This document shows positions 24,137-31,289 of a stretch of DNA of 64,000 bases, in pieces. The stretch covers positions 63,425 through 127,424 of the forward strand of contig NZ_MPOH02000016.1 in the NCBI RefSeq assembly GCF_001896135.2, written 5' to 3'. The translations under genes were made by a program, and so were the position numbers. This DNA comes from Streptomyces phaeoluteigriseus. Its GTDB lineage: Bacteria; Actinomycetota; Actinomycetes; Streptomycetales; Streptomycetaceae. A model generated the notes under the pieces. That model worked only from the letters and a program-made list of their open reading frames with translations, was not told the DNA's origin and searched no databases. Every line of letters begins with the position of its first letter. Position 1 is the first letter of the stretch.

Positions 24137-24498
24137 GGTGACTCCTCACGGGCGGGTTCGGGGGCAGGGGCACGAGTAGAGGTACGGCCCGGCTCCAGTT
24201 CCTCCAGTCGAGCCAGCCGCTCACGCAACTCGGCGTTCTCCTTGGCGAGTTGGTCACGTCTGGCCCGGGTGGACAGCGCCGGGTCGTCCTCCCACCAGTC
24301 GATGCCCATCTCCTTTGCCTTGTCGACCGAAGCGACGATCAGGCGGAGCTTGATGGTGAGCAGTTCGATGTCGAGCAGATTGATCCGGATGTCACCGGCG
24401 ATGACGATGCCCTTGTCGAGGACCCGTTCGAGGATGTCCGCGAGGTTGGCGCCGCCGCTCTGGCCGTACGGTTCCGGCATCCGGCTCGGCATGCTCAT
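24133..24498 (-). CDS. gvpJ: Gas vesicle protein GvpJ (GvpA-like with coiled-coil tail)
   Basis: A 121-residue protein: a GvpA-like shell domain (residues 18-62, ILERVLDKGIVIAGDIRINL) followed by a charged coiled coil (KENAELRERLARLEELE). GvpJ is a minor shell or tip component. Coupled to gvpZ (upstream) and gvpL (downstream) by four-base overlaps. The name follows the actinomycete gene order. Confidence 0.88.
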   Translation of the reverse strand: MSMPSRMPEPYGQSGGANLADILERVLDKGIVIAGDIRINLLDIELLTIKLRLIVASVDKAKEMGIDWWEDDPALSTRARRDQLAKENAELRERLARLEELEPGRTSTRAPAPEPAREESP

Positions 24499-25739
24499 CG
24501 ACGGCTCCTGTCCTCGTCGTACGCGGGCTCGTCCTCGTCCTCGTCGGCCTCCTCGTCCTCCTCGTACTCGGCCTCCGGCTCGTCCTCCTCACCGTCCTCC
24601 GCGACCTCATCGGTCTCATCGGTCGCCTCGGTCTCATCGGTCGCCTCGGGCTCATCGGTCGCCTCGGGCTCCCCGGCCTCTTCGGGTTCCTCGTCCTCCT
24701 CGTACTCGTCCTCGGCTTCGTCCTCCTCGTCGTACCCGGCCTCCGGCTCGTCCTCGTCGGACGCGTCCCCGTCGGGCGCGTTCTCGTCGGACTCGTTGTC
24801 CTCGGACTCGTTGTCCTCGGACTCGTTGTCCTCGGACTCGCTCTCCTCCTCGGCGAGGGCGTCCTCATGGGAACGGACGACCTCGCCGTCGCGGATCTCG
24901 CCGCGCCAGCCGTCCTCCGCCTCACCCTTGAGTGTCACGAACCGGGCGAAGTTCTTCAGGTCGAGGCGGGCCCGGCGGCCCTGGGCGCGCCAGATGTTGC
25001 CGGTCTTCTCGAACAAGCCCGTCGGGTAGTACTCGATGACCAGCACGACACGGGTGAGGTTGTCGGCGATCCGGTGGAACGAGACGACGCCCTTGGTGGT
25101 GCCCTTGGCGCCCTCGGACGTCCAGGAGATCCGGTCGTCCGGGACCTGCTCGGTGGTCTTCGCCTTCCAGCTCCGATTGGACCAGAAGACCTTGAGCTGC
25201 CAGTCGCTGGTGGTGTCGTCGGCGCGGCTCGCACTCTTGACGCCCTTGGCGAAGGTGCTGAAGTCCTGGTACTTGGTCCACTGGTCGTAGGCGGTGCGCA
25301 GCGGCACTCCCACGTCGATCTGCTCCATGATGACGGTGGGCTTGGAGCCCGACCCGCCCTTGCGTTTGCCCTTTCCGCCGCCCAGGTTCTTCAGGGCACC
25401 GGTCACCTTGTCCTTGGCGCGCGAGGCGCCGAGTTCCAGCGCGGTGCGCACCGGACCCTTGCCCTCGGCGACCTTGCGGCCGCCGTCCAGGGCGAGCTTG
25501 GCGAAGCCGGGGCTCTTGCCCTCGGCGATGTCGTTCAGCTTCACCGTGGTCTCGCCGAGCTTGCGGCCGACACCGGCCAGCACGCGCTCGGTCTGCGCGG
25601 CGAGGTATTCCTGCACCTCCGCCTTCAGCCGGTCGGCGGCCTCGCTCTGTGCGACACCGGCCAGCGGGTTGCCGCCGGCCGCCTTGCCTGCCGACTTGCC
25701 TGCCGCGGACGTGGCAGATCCGAGGGTCTCGGTCATCAC
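24495..25739 (-). CDS. gvpZ: Gas-vesicle-cluster protein GvpZ: SRPBCC domain with acidic repeat tail
   Basis: A 414-residue protein. Residues 1-135 are Ala/Lys-rich helices; about 138-280 is an SRPBCC (START-like) lipid/ligand-binding domain with IDVGVPLRTAYDQWTKY and RVVLVIEYYP; about 295-414 is a very acidic tail with repeats (SEDNE x3, EPEATDE/TEATDE). The start could be GTG at 25739 (GTGA overlap with gvpY, GGAGG six bases upstream) or ATG at 25736. Role in the cluster is unknown. The tail is encoded by tandem DNA repeats. Confidence 0.85.
   Translation of the reverse strand: MMTETLGSATSAAGKSAGKAAGGNPLAGVAQSEAADRLKAEVQEYLAAQTERVLAGVGRKLGETTVKLNDIAEGKSPGFAKLALDGGRKVAEGKGPVRTALELGASRAKDKVTGALKNLGGGKGKRKGGSGSKPTVIMEQIDVGVPLRTAYDQWTKYQDFSTFAKGVKSASRADDTTSDWQLKVFWSNRSWKAKTTEQVPDDRISWTSEGAKGTTKGVVSFHRIADNLTRVVLVIEYYPTGLFEKTGNIWRAQGRRARLDLKNFARFVTLKGEAEDGWRGEIRDGEVVRSHEDALAEEESESEDNESEDNESEDNESDENAPDGDASDEDEPEAGYDEEDEAEDEYEEDEEPEEAGEPEATDEPEATDETEATDETDEVAEDGEEDEPEAEYEEDEEADEDEDEPAYDEDRSRR
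24787..24841. repeat. 15-base tandem repeat in gvpZ encoding SEDNE
   Basis: GACTCGTTGTCCTCG is repeated in tandem about three and a half times on the plus strand. Being a multiple of three, copy changes would lengthen or shorten the acidic tail without breaking the frame. Confidence 0.8.
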
Positions 25740-26395
25740 TCACCGCCTCCCTTCGGCCGCGGGGCCCGCGACGCGGTCTTCGCGGCCGTCTTGCGGGCCG
25801 GCGCGGCGGTCTTCTTCGCGGGGGCCGTCTTGGCGGGGGCCTTCTTCGCGGCCTTCTTCGCCGGGGCCTTCTTGCGCGGACGCTCCTCCTGCTCTTCCTG
25901 CTCCTCCTGGTCCTCCTGCTCCTCCGTGGCGTCCTGGTCCTCGTCCTGGTCCTCGTCCTGGTCCTGGTCCTCGTCCTCGTCGACGCCGTCGTCCTGCCCC
26001 GACTCCGGCTCGTCGTACTCCTCGGACGCTTCCCTGTCGTCTTCCTCCTCGTCCTTGTCGCCGCCCCCACCGGGGACGACGCCCTCGAGCTGGTCACGGA
26101 CCTGGCCGGTGCGGCTGTGCAGCCGGTCGGCGAGGGCGTTGATCTGGCGCTCGACCATCGCGCCGGAGGCCGCCTTGCCGACCCCGCGCAGATCCTGGCG
26201 CAGCTCGTCGCCGATCTGCTTGAACTGGGGGTTGTCCTTCAGTTGCTGGGACACCAGGTCGGCCACCCCGCGCGGGGTCAGGTTCAGCCGCTTGCCCGCG
26301 ACCATCGAGCCCACGGCGAGGGCCAGTTTCATCTTCTTGGTACGTCCCAGGACGTATCCGGCCCCTAGCGCGAGGCCCAGTCCCACTCTGTTCAT
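25736..26395 (-). CDS. gvpY: Gas-vesicle-cluster protein GvpY with acidic and histone-like tails
   Basis: A 219-residue protein. The N-terminal 105 residues hold a Gly-rich hydrophobic start (VGLGLALGAGYVLG) and a helical domain (RGVADLVSQQLKDNPQFKQI). Then come about 65 residues of Asp/Glu/Gln repeats (DEDQDQDEDQDE) and a basic tail of AKKA/PAKK repeats like linker histone H1 or HupS tails. Acid-then-base low complexity could allow self-association or binding of nucleic acid. Function in gas vesicle formation is unknown. ATGA overlap with gvpG. Confidence 0.85.
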   Translation of the reverse strand: MNRVGLGLALGAGYVLGRTKKMKLALAVGSMVAGKRLNLTPRGVADLVSQQLKDNPQFKQIGDELRQDLRGVGKAASGAMVERQINALADRLHSRTGQVRDQLEGVVPGGGGDKDEEEDDREASEEYDEPESGQDDGVDEDEDQDQDEDQDEDQDATEEQEDQEEQEEQEERPRKKAPAKKAAKKAPAKTAPAKKTAAPARKTAAKTASRAPRPKGGGE

Positions 26396-26655
26396 CGTGC
26401 CGTCCCGTCGTCGGTTCCCGTGCTCCTGCCCATGGCGATGTCCAGCCGGTCGAGAAGTTCGTCCTCCATCCGGTCGAACTCCTCCTCCGTGATCTCTCCA
26501 GCCTCCAACCGCTCCTCGAGCCGGGAGAGTTCGGCCCGGACCGTGGCGGGGTCGTAGTAGATCCGCTCGGCCTCATGCACGACCTGCTGGATCACCCAGG
26601 AGCTGCCGCGTACCGGTGCGAACGGCAACAGCAGCACCTCTGAGATCAGGCCCAT
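26392..26655 (-). CDS. gvpG: Gas vesicle protein GvpG
   Basis: An 87-residue protein with the GvpG pattern: hydrophobic start GLISEVLLLPFAPV, then a helical part (RAELSRLEERLEAGEITEEEFD). The ATG at 26655 has GGAG sequences upstream. GvpG is a minor assembly protein. The frame extends upstream but without a ribosome site. Overlaps gvpY by four bases. Confidence 0.9.
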   Translation of the reverse strand: MGLISEVLLLPFAPVRGSSWVIQQVVHEAERIYYDPATVRAELSRLEERLEAGEITEEEFDRMEDELLDRLDIAMGRSTGTDDGTAR

Positions 26656-26683
26656 CTCCCGGCTCCTTCCGCTTCTTGGCCCG

Positions 26684-27436
26684 CTACTCGGCCGCCGGCA
26701 CGGCGGGCTTCGCGGGGCCCGGCTCGACGAAGCTGTACGGCGGCAGCGGGCCGTTGACCCGCACCTCCAGGTGGGGGCGGCTCTGGCGCAGCTCCTCCGC
26801 CGCCTCCAGGAAGCGCGCGGCCTCGTCGCGGTCCACCAGGAACGAGACGTTGGCGAGCCAGCCGGTCGACTCGGGGCCCGGCTCGACGCTCGCCGCGAGG
26901 GGCTCCAGGACCCGGTGGACCTCCGCCGCGTCCTCGGCCTCACGGGCCTTGACCGCGGCTGCCACCATCTCGCCGAGCTGGATCTTCTGCTCGTACGAGC
27001 CGCCGCCGGCCTGCCGGTTCGCCTCGGCCATGGCACGCAGCTCGGGGCTGTCCGCCATCACCTGGTGCAGTACGGCGTCCTCCACGTGGGAGGCCTTGAC
27101 GTTGTACTCGACCTTGTTCTCGAGGGCCCGCAGCCGTTCCAGGTAGTGCTCGGCGCGCTCGGTGAGGACGCCGGTGACCGCGTCGTCGTCGGGGGCTACG
27201 CTGCCGAACCTCATGGGCAGCACGCAGCCCTCGGCTCCCGCCTCGCCGAGGACGGTCTGGTGGGCGAGGAGGTCACGGCGCTTGGGCCGCAGGTTCTCCG
27301 GGGCGTCGCTGACGACGGCCGCGAGATCACCCGCGTGCAGCACCCGTACCGGCAGCGGGGGCTCTCCCACACCGCTCAGGGACTCCGGAAGGGCGGGGTG
27401 CGAGGCGGCGGTGATGCCGTAGACGTAGGTGCTCAC
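26684..27436 (-). CDS. gvpF: Gas vesicle protein GvpF (GvpL/F family)
   Basis: A 250-residue GvpF/L protein: STYVYGIT start, VLPMRFGSVA in domain 1, KVEYNVKASHVE, and the C-terminal PLPPYSFVEP. It is thought to bind GvpA and start shell assembly. The start is GTG at 27436, overlapping the gvpA stop by four bases. It is a paralogue of the gvpL gene at 23306. Confidence 0.92.
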   Translation of the reverse strand: MSTYVYGITAASHPALPESLSGVGEPPLPVRVLHAGDLAAVVSDAPENLRPKRRDLLAHQTVLGEAGAEGCVLPMRFGSVAPDDDAVTGVLTERAEHYLERLRALENKVEYNVKASHVEDAVLHQVMADSPELRAMAEANRQAGGGSYEQKIQLGEMVAAAVKAREAEDAAEVHRVLEPLAASVEPGPESTGWLANVSFLVDRDEAARFLEAAEELRQSRPHLEVRVNGPLPPYSFVEPGPAKPAVPAAE

Positions 27437-27861
27437 TCCTGCTCCTCCTTCCGGCGCGCGGAGGTCGCCTTGCGCGCACGCGGCCTCGACTCGGGCTCGC
27501 CGCTCTCCTCACGGGCCTGCTTGAAGGCGCCGGAGATGGTCTCGGCGGCGCCGGACAGCGCCCCCTTGGACTTGCCGCGCGCGCCGGACTCGGTGACCTC
27601 GCCGACGATCTCGGGCAGGCCGGGGCTCTTGCGCGGGCCCGCCTCCAGGTCGAGGCGGTTGCACGCCTCGGCGAACCGCAGATAGGTGTCGACGCTGGCC
27701 ACGACGACCCGCACGTCGATCTTCAGAATCTCGATGCCGACCAGAGAGACCCGTATGAAGGCGTCGATGACGAGCCCCCTGTCGAGGACGAGCTCCAGGA
27801 CGTCGTAGAGGCCGCTGGAGCCGCCTCCGCCACCGGACTGTTGTGCCGGGACCACGGTCAT
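27433..27861 (-). CDS. gvpA: Major gas vesicle shell protein GvpA
   Basis: A 142-residue GvpA with the shell core LYDVLELVLDRGLVIDAFIR and ILKIDVRVVVASVDTYLRFAE at residues 18-66, then a long Lys/Arg/Ser-rich tail typical of actinomycete GvpA. The core polymerises into the gas vesicle wall. The ribosome site is a full AAGGAGGT match nine bases before the ATG, the strongest of the cluster, fitting a highly made structural protein. 64 bases lie between gvpO and gvpA. Confidence 0.92.
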   Translation of the reverse strand: MTVVPAQQSGGGGGSSGLYDVLELVLDRGLVIDAFIRVSLVGIEILKIDVRVVVASVDTYLRFAEACNRLDLEAGPRKSPGLPEIVGEVTESGARGKSKGALSGAAETISGAFKQAREESGEPESRPRARKATSARRKEEQE

Positions 27862-27870
27862 GCCGACCGC

Positions 27871-27878
27871 ACCTCCTT
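27871..27878 (-). promoter_or_regulatory. Full-consensus ribosome binding site of gvpA
   Basis: Minus strand reads AAGGAGGT, complementary to the 16S rRNA end at eight positions, nine bases from the gvpA ATG. Most other genes of this cluster rely on four-base overlaps instead. Confidence 0.85.
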
Positions 27879-27925
27879 GTGTGTGATGAATGGTGTTCGC
27901 ACCTGCGCCGAGTGGGGCGAGCGGC

Positions 27926-28317
27926 CTACCGACCGCCGGTCCGGTGCGCGTCGGACCGCCCGCGTTCGTATCTGCGGACGCGGCGGTAGCCGGTGAGCAT
28001 GCCCTCCGGGTCGAGTTCGACCTCGTAGCTCGCCATGAGACTCATGGTGTCGGGGACCCGCTCGAGTTCGAGGACCTCGACCTCCAGCGACCACCCGTTC
28101 TCGGTCTGGGCGAAGGACGACACGCTCTCCGCGGTCATGCCGGTCAGCTCGGCCAGCTGGGCGCGCGCCTCACGCAGCACCTCCATGGGACTCGGCCGGT
28201 CGTCCGTCACGGTGTCGTCCTCGCCCTCGGAGTCGTCGTCGTTCGGGCCCCGTCCTTCGGGGCGTTCGGTGAACTTTGTGTTCTCGCTGTGCTCTTCGTG
28301 TCCTTGGTGTTCGTCAT
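27926..28317 (-). CDS. gvpO: Gas vesicle protein GvpO, probable frameshift near the N terminus
   Basis: The GvpO domain (SPMEVLREARAQLAELTGMT to RRVRRYERGR) is read from a GTG at 28210, giving 95 residues. But the best ribosome site (AAAGAGGTGG) precedes an ATG at 28317 in another frame (MTNTKDTK...). That frame stops at 28210. The 28317-27926 interval is 392 bases, one short of a multiple of three, and the in-frame sequence before 28210 (NDDDSEGEDDT) looks like the acidic tail common before this domain. One missing base is therefore likely. GvpO is an accessory regulator/assembly protein at the head of actinomycete gvp clusters. Confidence 0.75.
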
Positions 28318-28422
28318 GGCCACCTCTTTCTTCCGTGTGGCCGGAAGGAACATGGCCAAACCTTCACAGGCGCACGCGTCCGCCGCGCAGGCCGGACGGC
28401 CTGGGCACGGACGGTGCGTGTA

Positions 28423-29432
28423 TCAGACACGCAGCGCGTCGAGGCGGCGCCGGGCGGGTCCCAGGGCGCGGCCCCGCGTGCTCATCCCCGCCCACGGGTT
28501 GGTGCGGGCCTGCTCGACGACGTCGGCGATGGTCCAGCGGCGGGGTCCGAGGCCGGGGTCGTCGAGCTGCTCCCGGGCGATGGGCGTGGCGACGGGCGCG
28601 CCGGGGCGGGCGCGCACCGTGAAGGGGGCGACGGCGGTCTGTGCGTAGCCGTTGCGCTGCACGTCGAGGTAGAGCCGATCGCCGCGGTCCTTCTTGCGGG
28701 CGGCGGTGGTCAGCTCGTCCGGGTGCTCGGCGGCGAGCAGGTCGGCGGCGTCCCGGGCGAAGGCGCGCACCTCGTCGAAGCCGTGCCGTCCGTTCAGGGG
28801 GACGACGACGTGCAGTCCGCGTGAACCGGTCGTCATCAGCGCGGAGGGCAGCCGCACCTCGTCGAGGAGTTCGCCCAGCCGTCGGGCCGCCTTCCGCACG
28901 GCCTCGAAGTCGTCGCCGGACGGATCCAGATCGAAGATCATCAGGTCCGGGCGGTCGACCTGGCCGACCCGTGCCGGCCAGCGGTGCAGGGTGAGGCAGG
29001 CCTGGTCGGCGAGGTGGACCAGGGTGGCGGAGTCGTCGCACACGGTGTGCACGACGGTGCCGTCCTCCTTGGCGACCTCCACCCGGGTGATCCACTCCGG
29101 GTAGTGCCCGGGGGTGTTCTTCTGCATGAACCGGGGGCCGTCGAGGCCGTCCGGATACCGTTCCAGCATCAGCGGCCGCCGCGCAGCTGCGGCAGCATGA
29201 ACGCGGCCACCGACCGGTAGTACGCCACCAGGTCGCCCTTGGTGTACTCCTCCTCGCCGTCGGCACCGGCCGGGAAGAGCACCTTGTCCGGCCGGTGCAC
29301 CTCGACCGTGCGGCGTCCGGCACGCACCGTGCGGACGGCGTCGTCCACGGCACCGCCACCGTCACGCGCCGAACGCCCGCCATCGCTCACGGCACCACCG
29401 CCGCCACCCGCCGAACGCCCGCCATCGCTCAC
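28423..29432 (-). pseudogene. ligD: LigD-type DNA polymerase domain protein (NHEJ), frameshifted
   Basis: Two frames together form one LigD polymerase (primase-polymerase) domain: RRTVEVHRPDKVLFP to AFMLPQLRG in 29432-29178, and LMLERYPDG to the end in 29169-28423. The catalytic acidic motif DLDPSGDDF and the GSRGLHVVVPL segment are present. One C added in GCGGCGG (near 29178) gives the usual LRGRPLMLERYPDG; the interval is 1010 bases, one short of a multiple of three. The domain fills and extends ends during Ku-dependent end joining. The GTG at 29432 overlaps the tkt stop by four bases. If the shift is real the gene is dead; if an assembly error it is intact. Confidence 0.82.
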
Positions 29433-29450
29433 GGCACGACCGCCGTCTCC
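29367..29450. repeat. 42-base tandem repeat at the ligD start
   Basis: CGCCGAACGCCCGCCATCGC begins at 29367 and again at 29409, with 29 identical bases in each copy. Each copy contains a possible GTG start on the minus strand, and the second covers the tkt stop. The protein shows it as two SDGGRSA units. Confidence 0.8.
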
Positions 29451-31285
29451 ACCAGCAGCCGGGCGGAGGCGGCGATCGCGTCGGCGTCGATGCCCGCCGC
29501 GCGCAACTGCTCGTCCGGCGTCGCCGAGCCGGGCATCATGCGCACGGCCAGCCGCACCAGACGGGGCACGGGACGCCCGTCGGTGAAGGCGTCGAGGACG
29601 GCGTCACCGAGTCCGCCCTCCTCGTGGTGGTCCTCGACGGTCACGAGACAACCGGTCTCCTCGGCGGCCCGCCGCAGGGTGTCCCGGTCGACGGGCTTGA
29701 CCGAGTACAGGTCGATCACCCGGACCGGGATGCCGTCGGCGGCCAGGGCGTCCGCGGCCTTCAGCGCCTCGTGCACGGTCACACCGGCCGCGACGAGGGT
29801 CAGCCGGTCGCCGCCGGAGGAGCGCAGTACCTTGCTGCCGCCGACCGGGAACTCCTCGTCGGGCCCGTAGATCACCGGGCTCTCGCCGCGCGAGGTGCGC
29901 AGATAGCGGATGCCGTCGAGCCCGGCCATGGCGGCGACCAGCCGGGCGGTCTGGTTGGCGTCGCAGGGGTACAGGACGGTCGAGCCGTGCACGGCCCGGA
30001 ACATCGCCAGGTCCTCCAGGCCCATCTGCGAGGGCCCGTCCTGCCCGATGGCCACCCCGGCGTGCGAGCCGACCAGGTTGATCCCGGCACCGCTGACGGC
30101 GGCCATCCGCACGAAGTCGTGGGCCCGGGTCAGGAAGGCCGCGAAGGTGGAGGCGTACGGCACCCAGCCGCGGGTGGCCATGCCGACCGCGGTCGCCACG
30201 AGCTGCTGCTCGGCGATGTAGCACTCGAAGAAGCGGTCGGGGTGTTCCTTGGCGAAGAACTCGGTGCGGGTGGAGTCGCCGACCTCGCCGTCGAGAGCCA
30301 CCACGTCGCCGCGGGCCGTGCCGAGGGCGGCGAGGGCCTGCCCGAAGGCGTTGCGGGTGGCGACGCCCTCCTCGGGGTCGCCCTTCTCCCAGCGGGGCAG
30401 GTCGAGGCGGCCGGTGGGGACGGAGTGCAGCATGCGGGTGGCGGGCGGCTCGTGCACCCGCACGCGCAGGTCGCGGATCCCGCCGAGTTCCCCGATCGCC
30501 TCGTCGGCGTCCGGCAGCGGCTTGCCGTGCAGGCCCTCGCGGTCCTGGACGGCCTCGACGCCCTTGCCCTTCAGGGTGCGGGCGAGGATCGCGGTGGGCT
30601 GGCCCCGGGTGGAGAGCGCCTCGCCGTACGCGCGGTCCACGGCGTCCACGTCGTGCCCGTCGACTTCGACGGTGTGCCACCCGAAGGCCTGGAAGCGGCG
30701 GGCGTAGGCGTCGAGGGCATGGCCGTGCCGGGTGGGGCCGCGCTGGCCGAGCCGGTTGACGTCGACGATCACGGTGAGGTTGTCGAGTTCCTCGTGGCCC
30801 GCGTGTTCGGCGGCCTCCCACACCGAGCCCTCGGCCATCTCGCTGTCCCCGCACAACACCCACACGCGGTGCTCGGAGTGGTCCAGACGCTTGCCCGCGA
30901 GGGCGATGCCCACGCCCACCGGCAGCCCCTGGCCGAGCGAGCCGGTGGCCGTCTCGACCCAGGGCAGGCGTTGCGGGGTGGGGTGCCCCTCGAGACGGCT
31001 GCCGAGCTTGCGGAAGGTGAGGAGCTCGTCGTCGTCGATGGCTCCGGCCGCCTTGTACGCCGCGTACAGCAGGGGGGAGGCGTGGCCCTTCGAGAGGACG
31101 AGACGGTCGTTGGCCGGGTGGGCGGGGCGGTCGAAGTCGTAGCGGAGGTGGTGCGCCAGCAGGACGGCCATGAGGTCCGCGGCGGACATCGAGGACGTCG
31201 GATGCCCGGACCCGGCTGCGGCGGAGGCGCGGACACTGTCCACCCGCAACTGCTGTCCGAGTTCGTTCAGTTCGGCGGTGTCCAT
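29429..31285 (-). CDS. tkt: Transketolase
   Basis: A 618-residue transketolase. TPP site GDSEMAEGSVWEA, N-terminal GHPTSSMSAAD and GHASPLLYA, middle domain GEVGDSTRTEFF and C-terminal VRVIDLYSVKPVD. It moves two-carbon units in the pentose phosphate pathway. It is a second-copy type, shorter than the housekeeping enzyme (about 690-700) and closer to the archaeal/plant-like fused N+C form. It sits four bases after an NDH-2-like flavoprotein gene and overlaps the ligD start, so all three look co-transcribed. Confidence 0.9.
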   Translation of the reverse strand: MDTAELNELGQQLRVDSVRASAAAGSGHPTSSMSAADLMAVLLAHHLRYDFDRPAHPANDRLVLSKGHASPLLYAAYKAAGAIDDDELLTFRKLGSRLEGHPTPQRLPWVETATGSLGQGLPVGVGIALAGKRLDHSEHRVWVLCGDSEMAEGSVWEAAEHAGHEELDNLTVIVDVNRLGQRGPTRHGHALDAYARRFQAFGWHTVEVDGHDVDAVDRAYGEALSTRGQPTAILARTLKGKGVEAVQDREGLHGKPLPDADEAIGELGGIRDLRVRVHEPPATRMLHSVPTGRLDLPRWEKGDPEEGVATRNAFGQALAALGTARGDVVALDGEVGDSTRTEFFAKEHPDRFFECYIAEQQLVATAVGMATRGWVPYASTFAAFLTRAHDFVRMAAVSGAGINLVGSHAGVAIGQDGPSQMGLEDLAMFRAVHGSTVLYPCDANQTARLVAAMAGLDGIRYLRTSRGESPVIYGPDEEFPVGGSKVLRSSGGDRLTLVAAGVTVHEALKAADALAADGIPVRVIDLYSVKPVDRDTLRRAAEETGCLVTVEDHHEEGGLGDAVLDAFTDGRPVPRLVRLAVRMMPGSATPDEQLRAAGIDADAIAASARLLVETAVVP

Positions 31286-31289
31286 CGGG

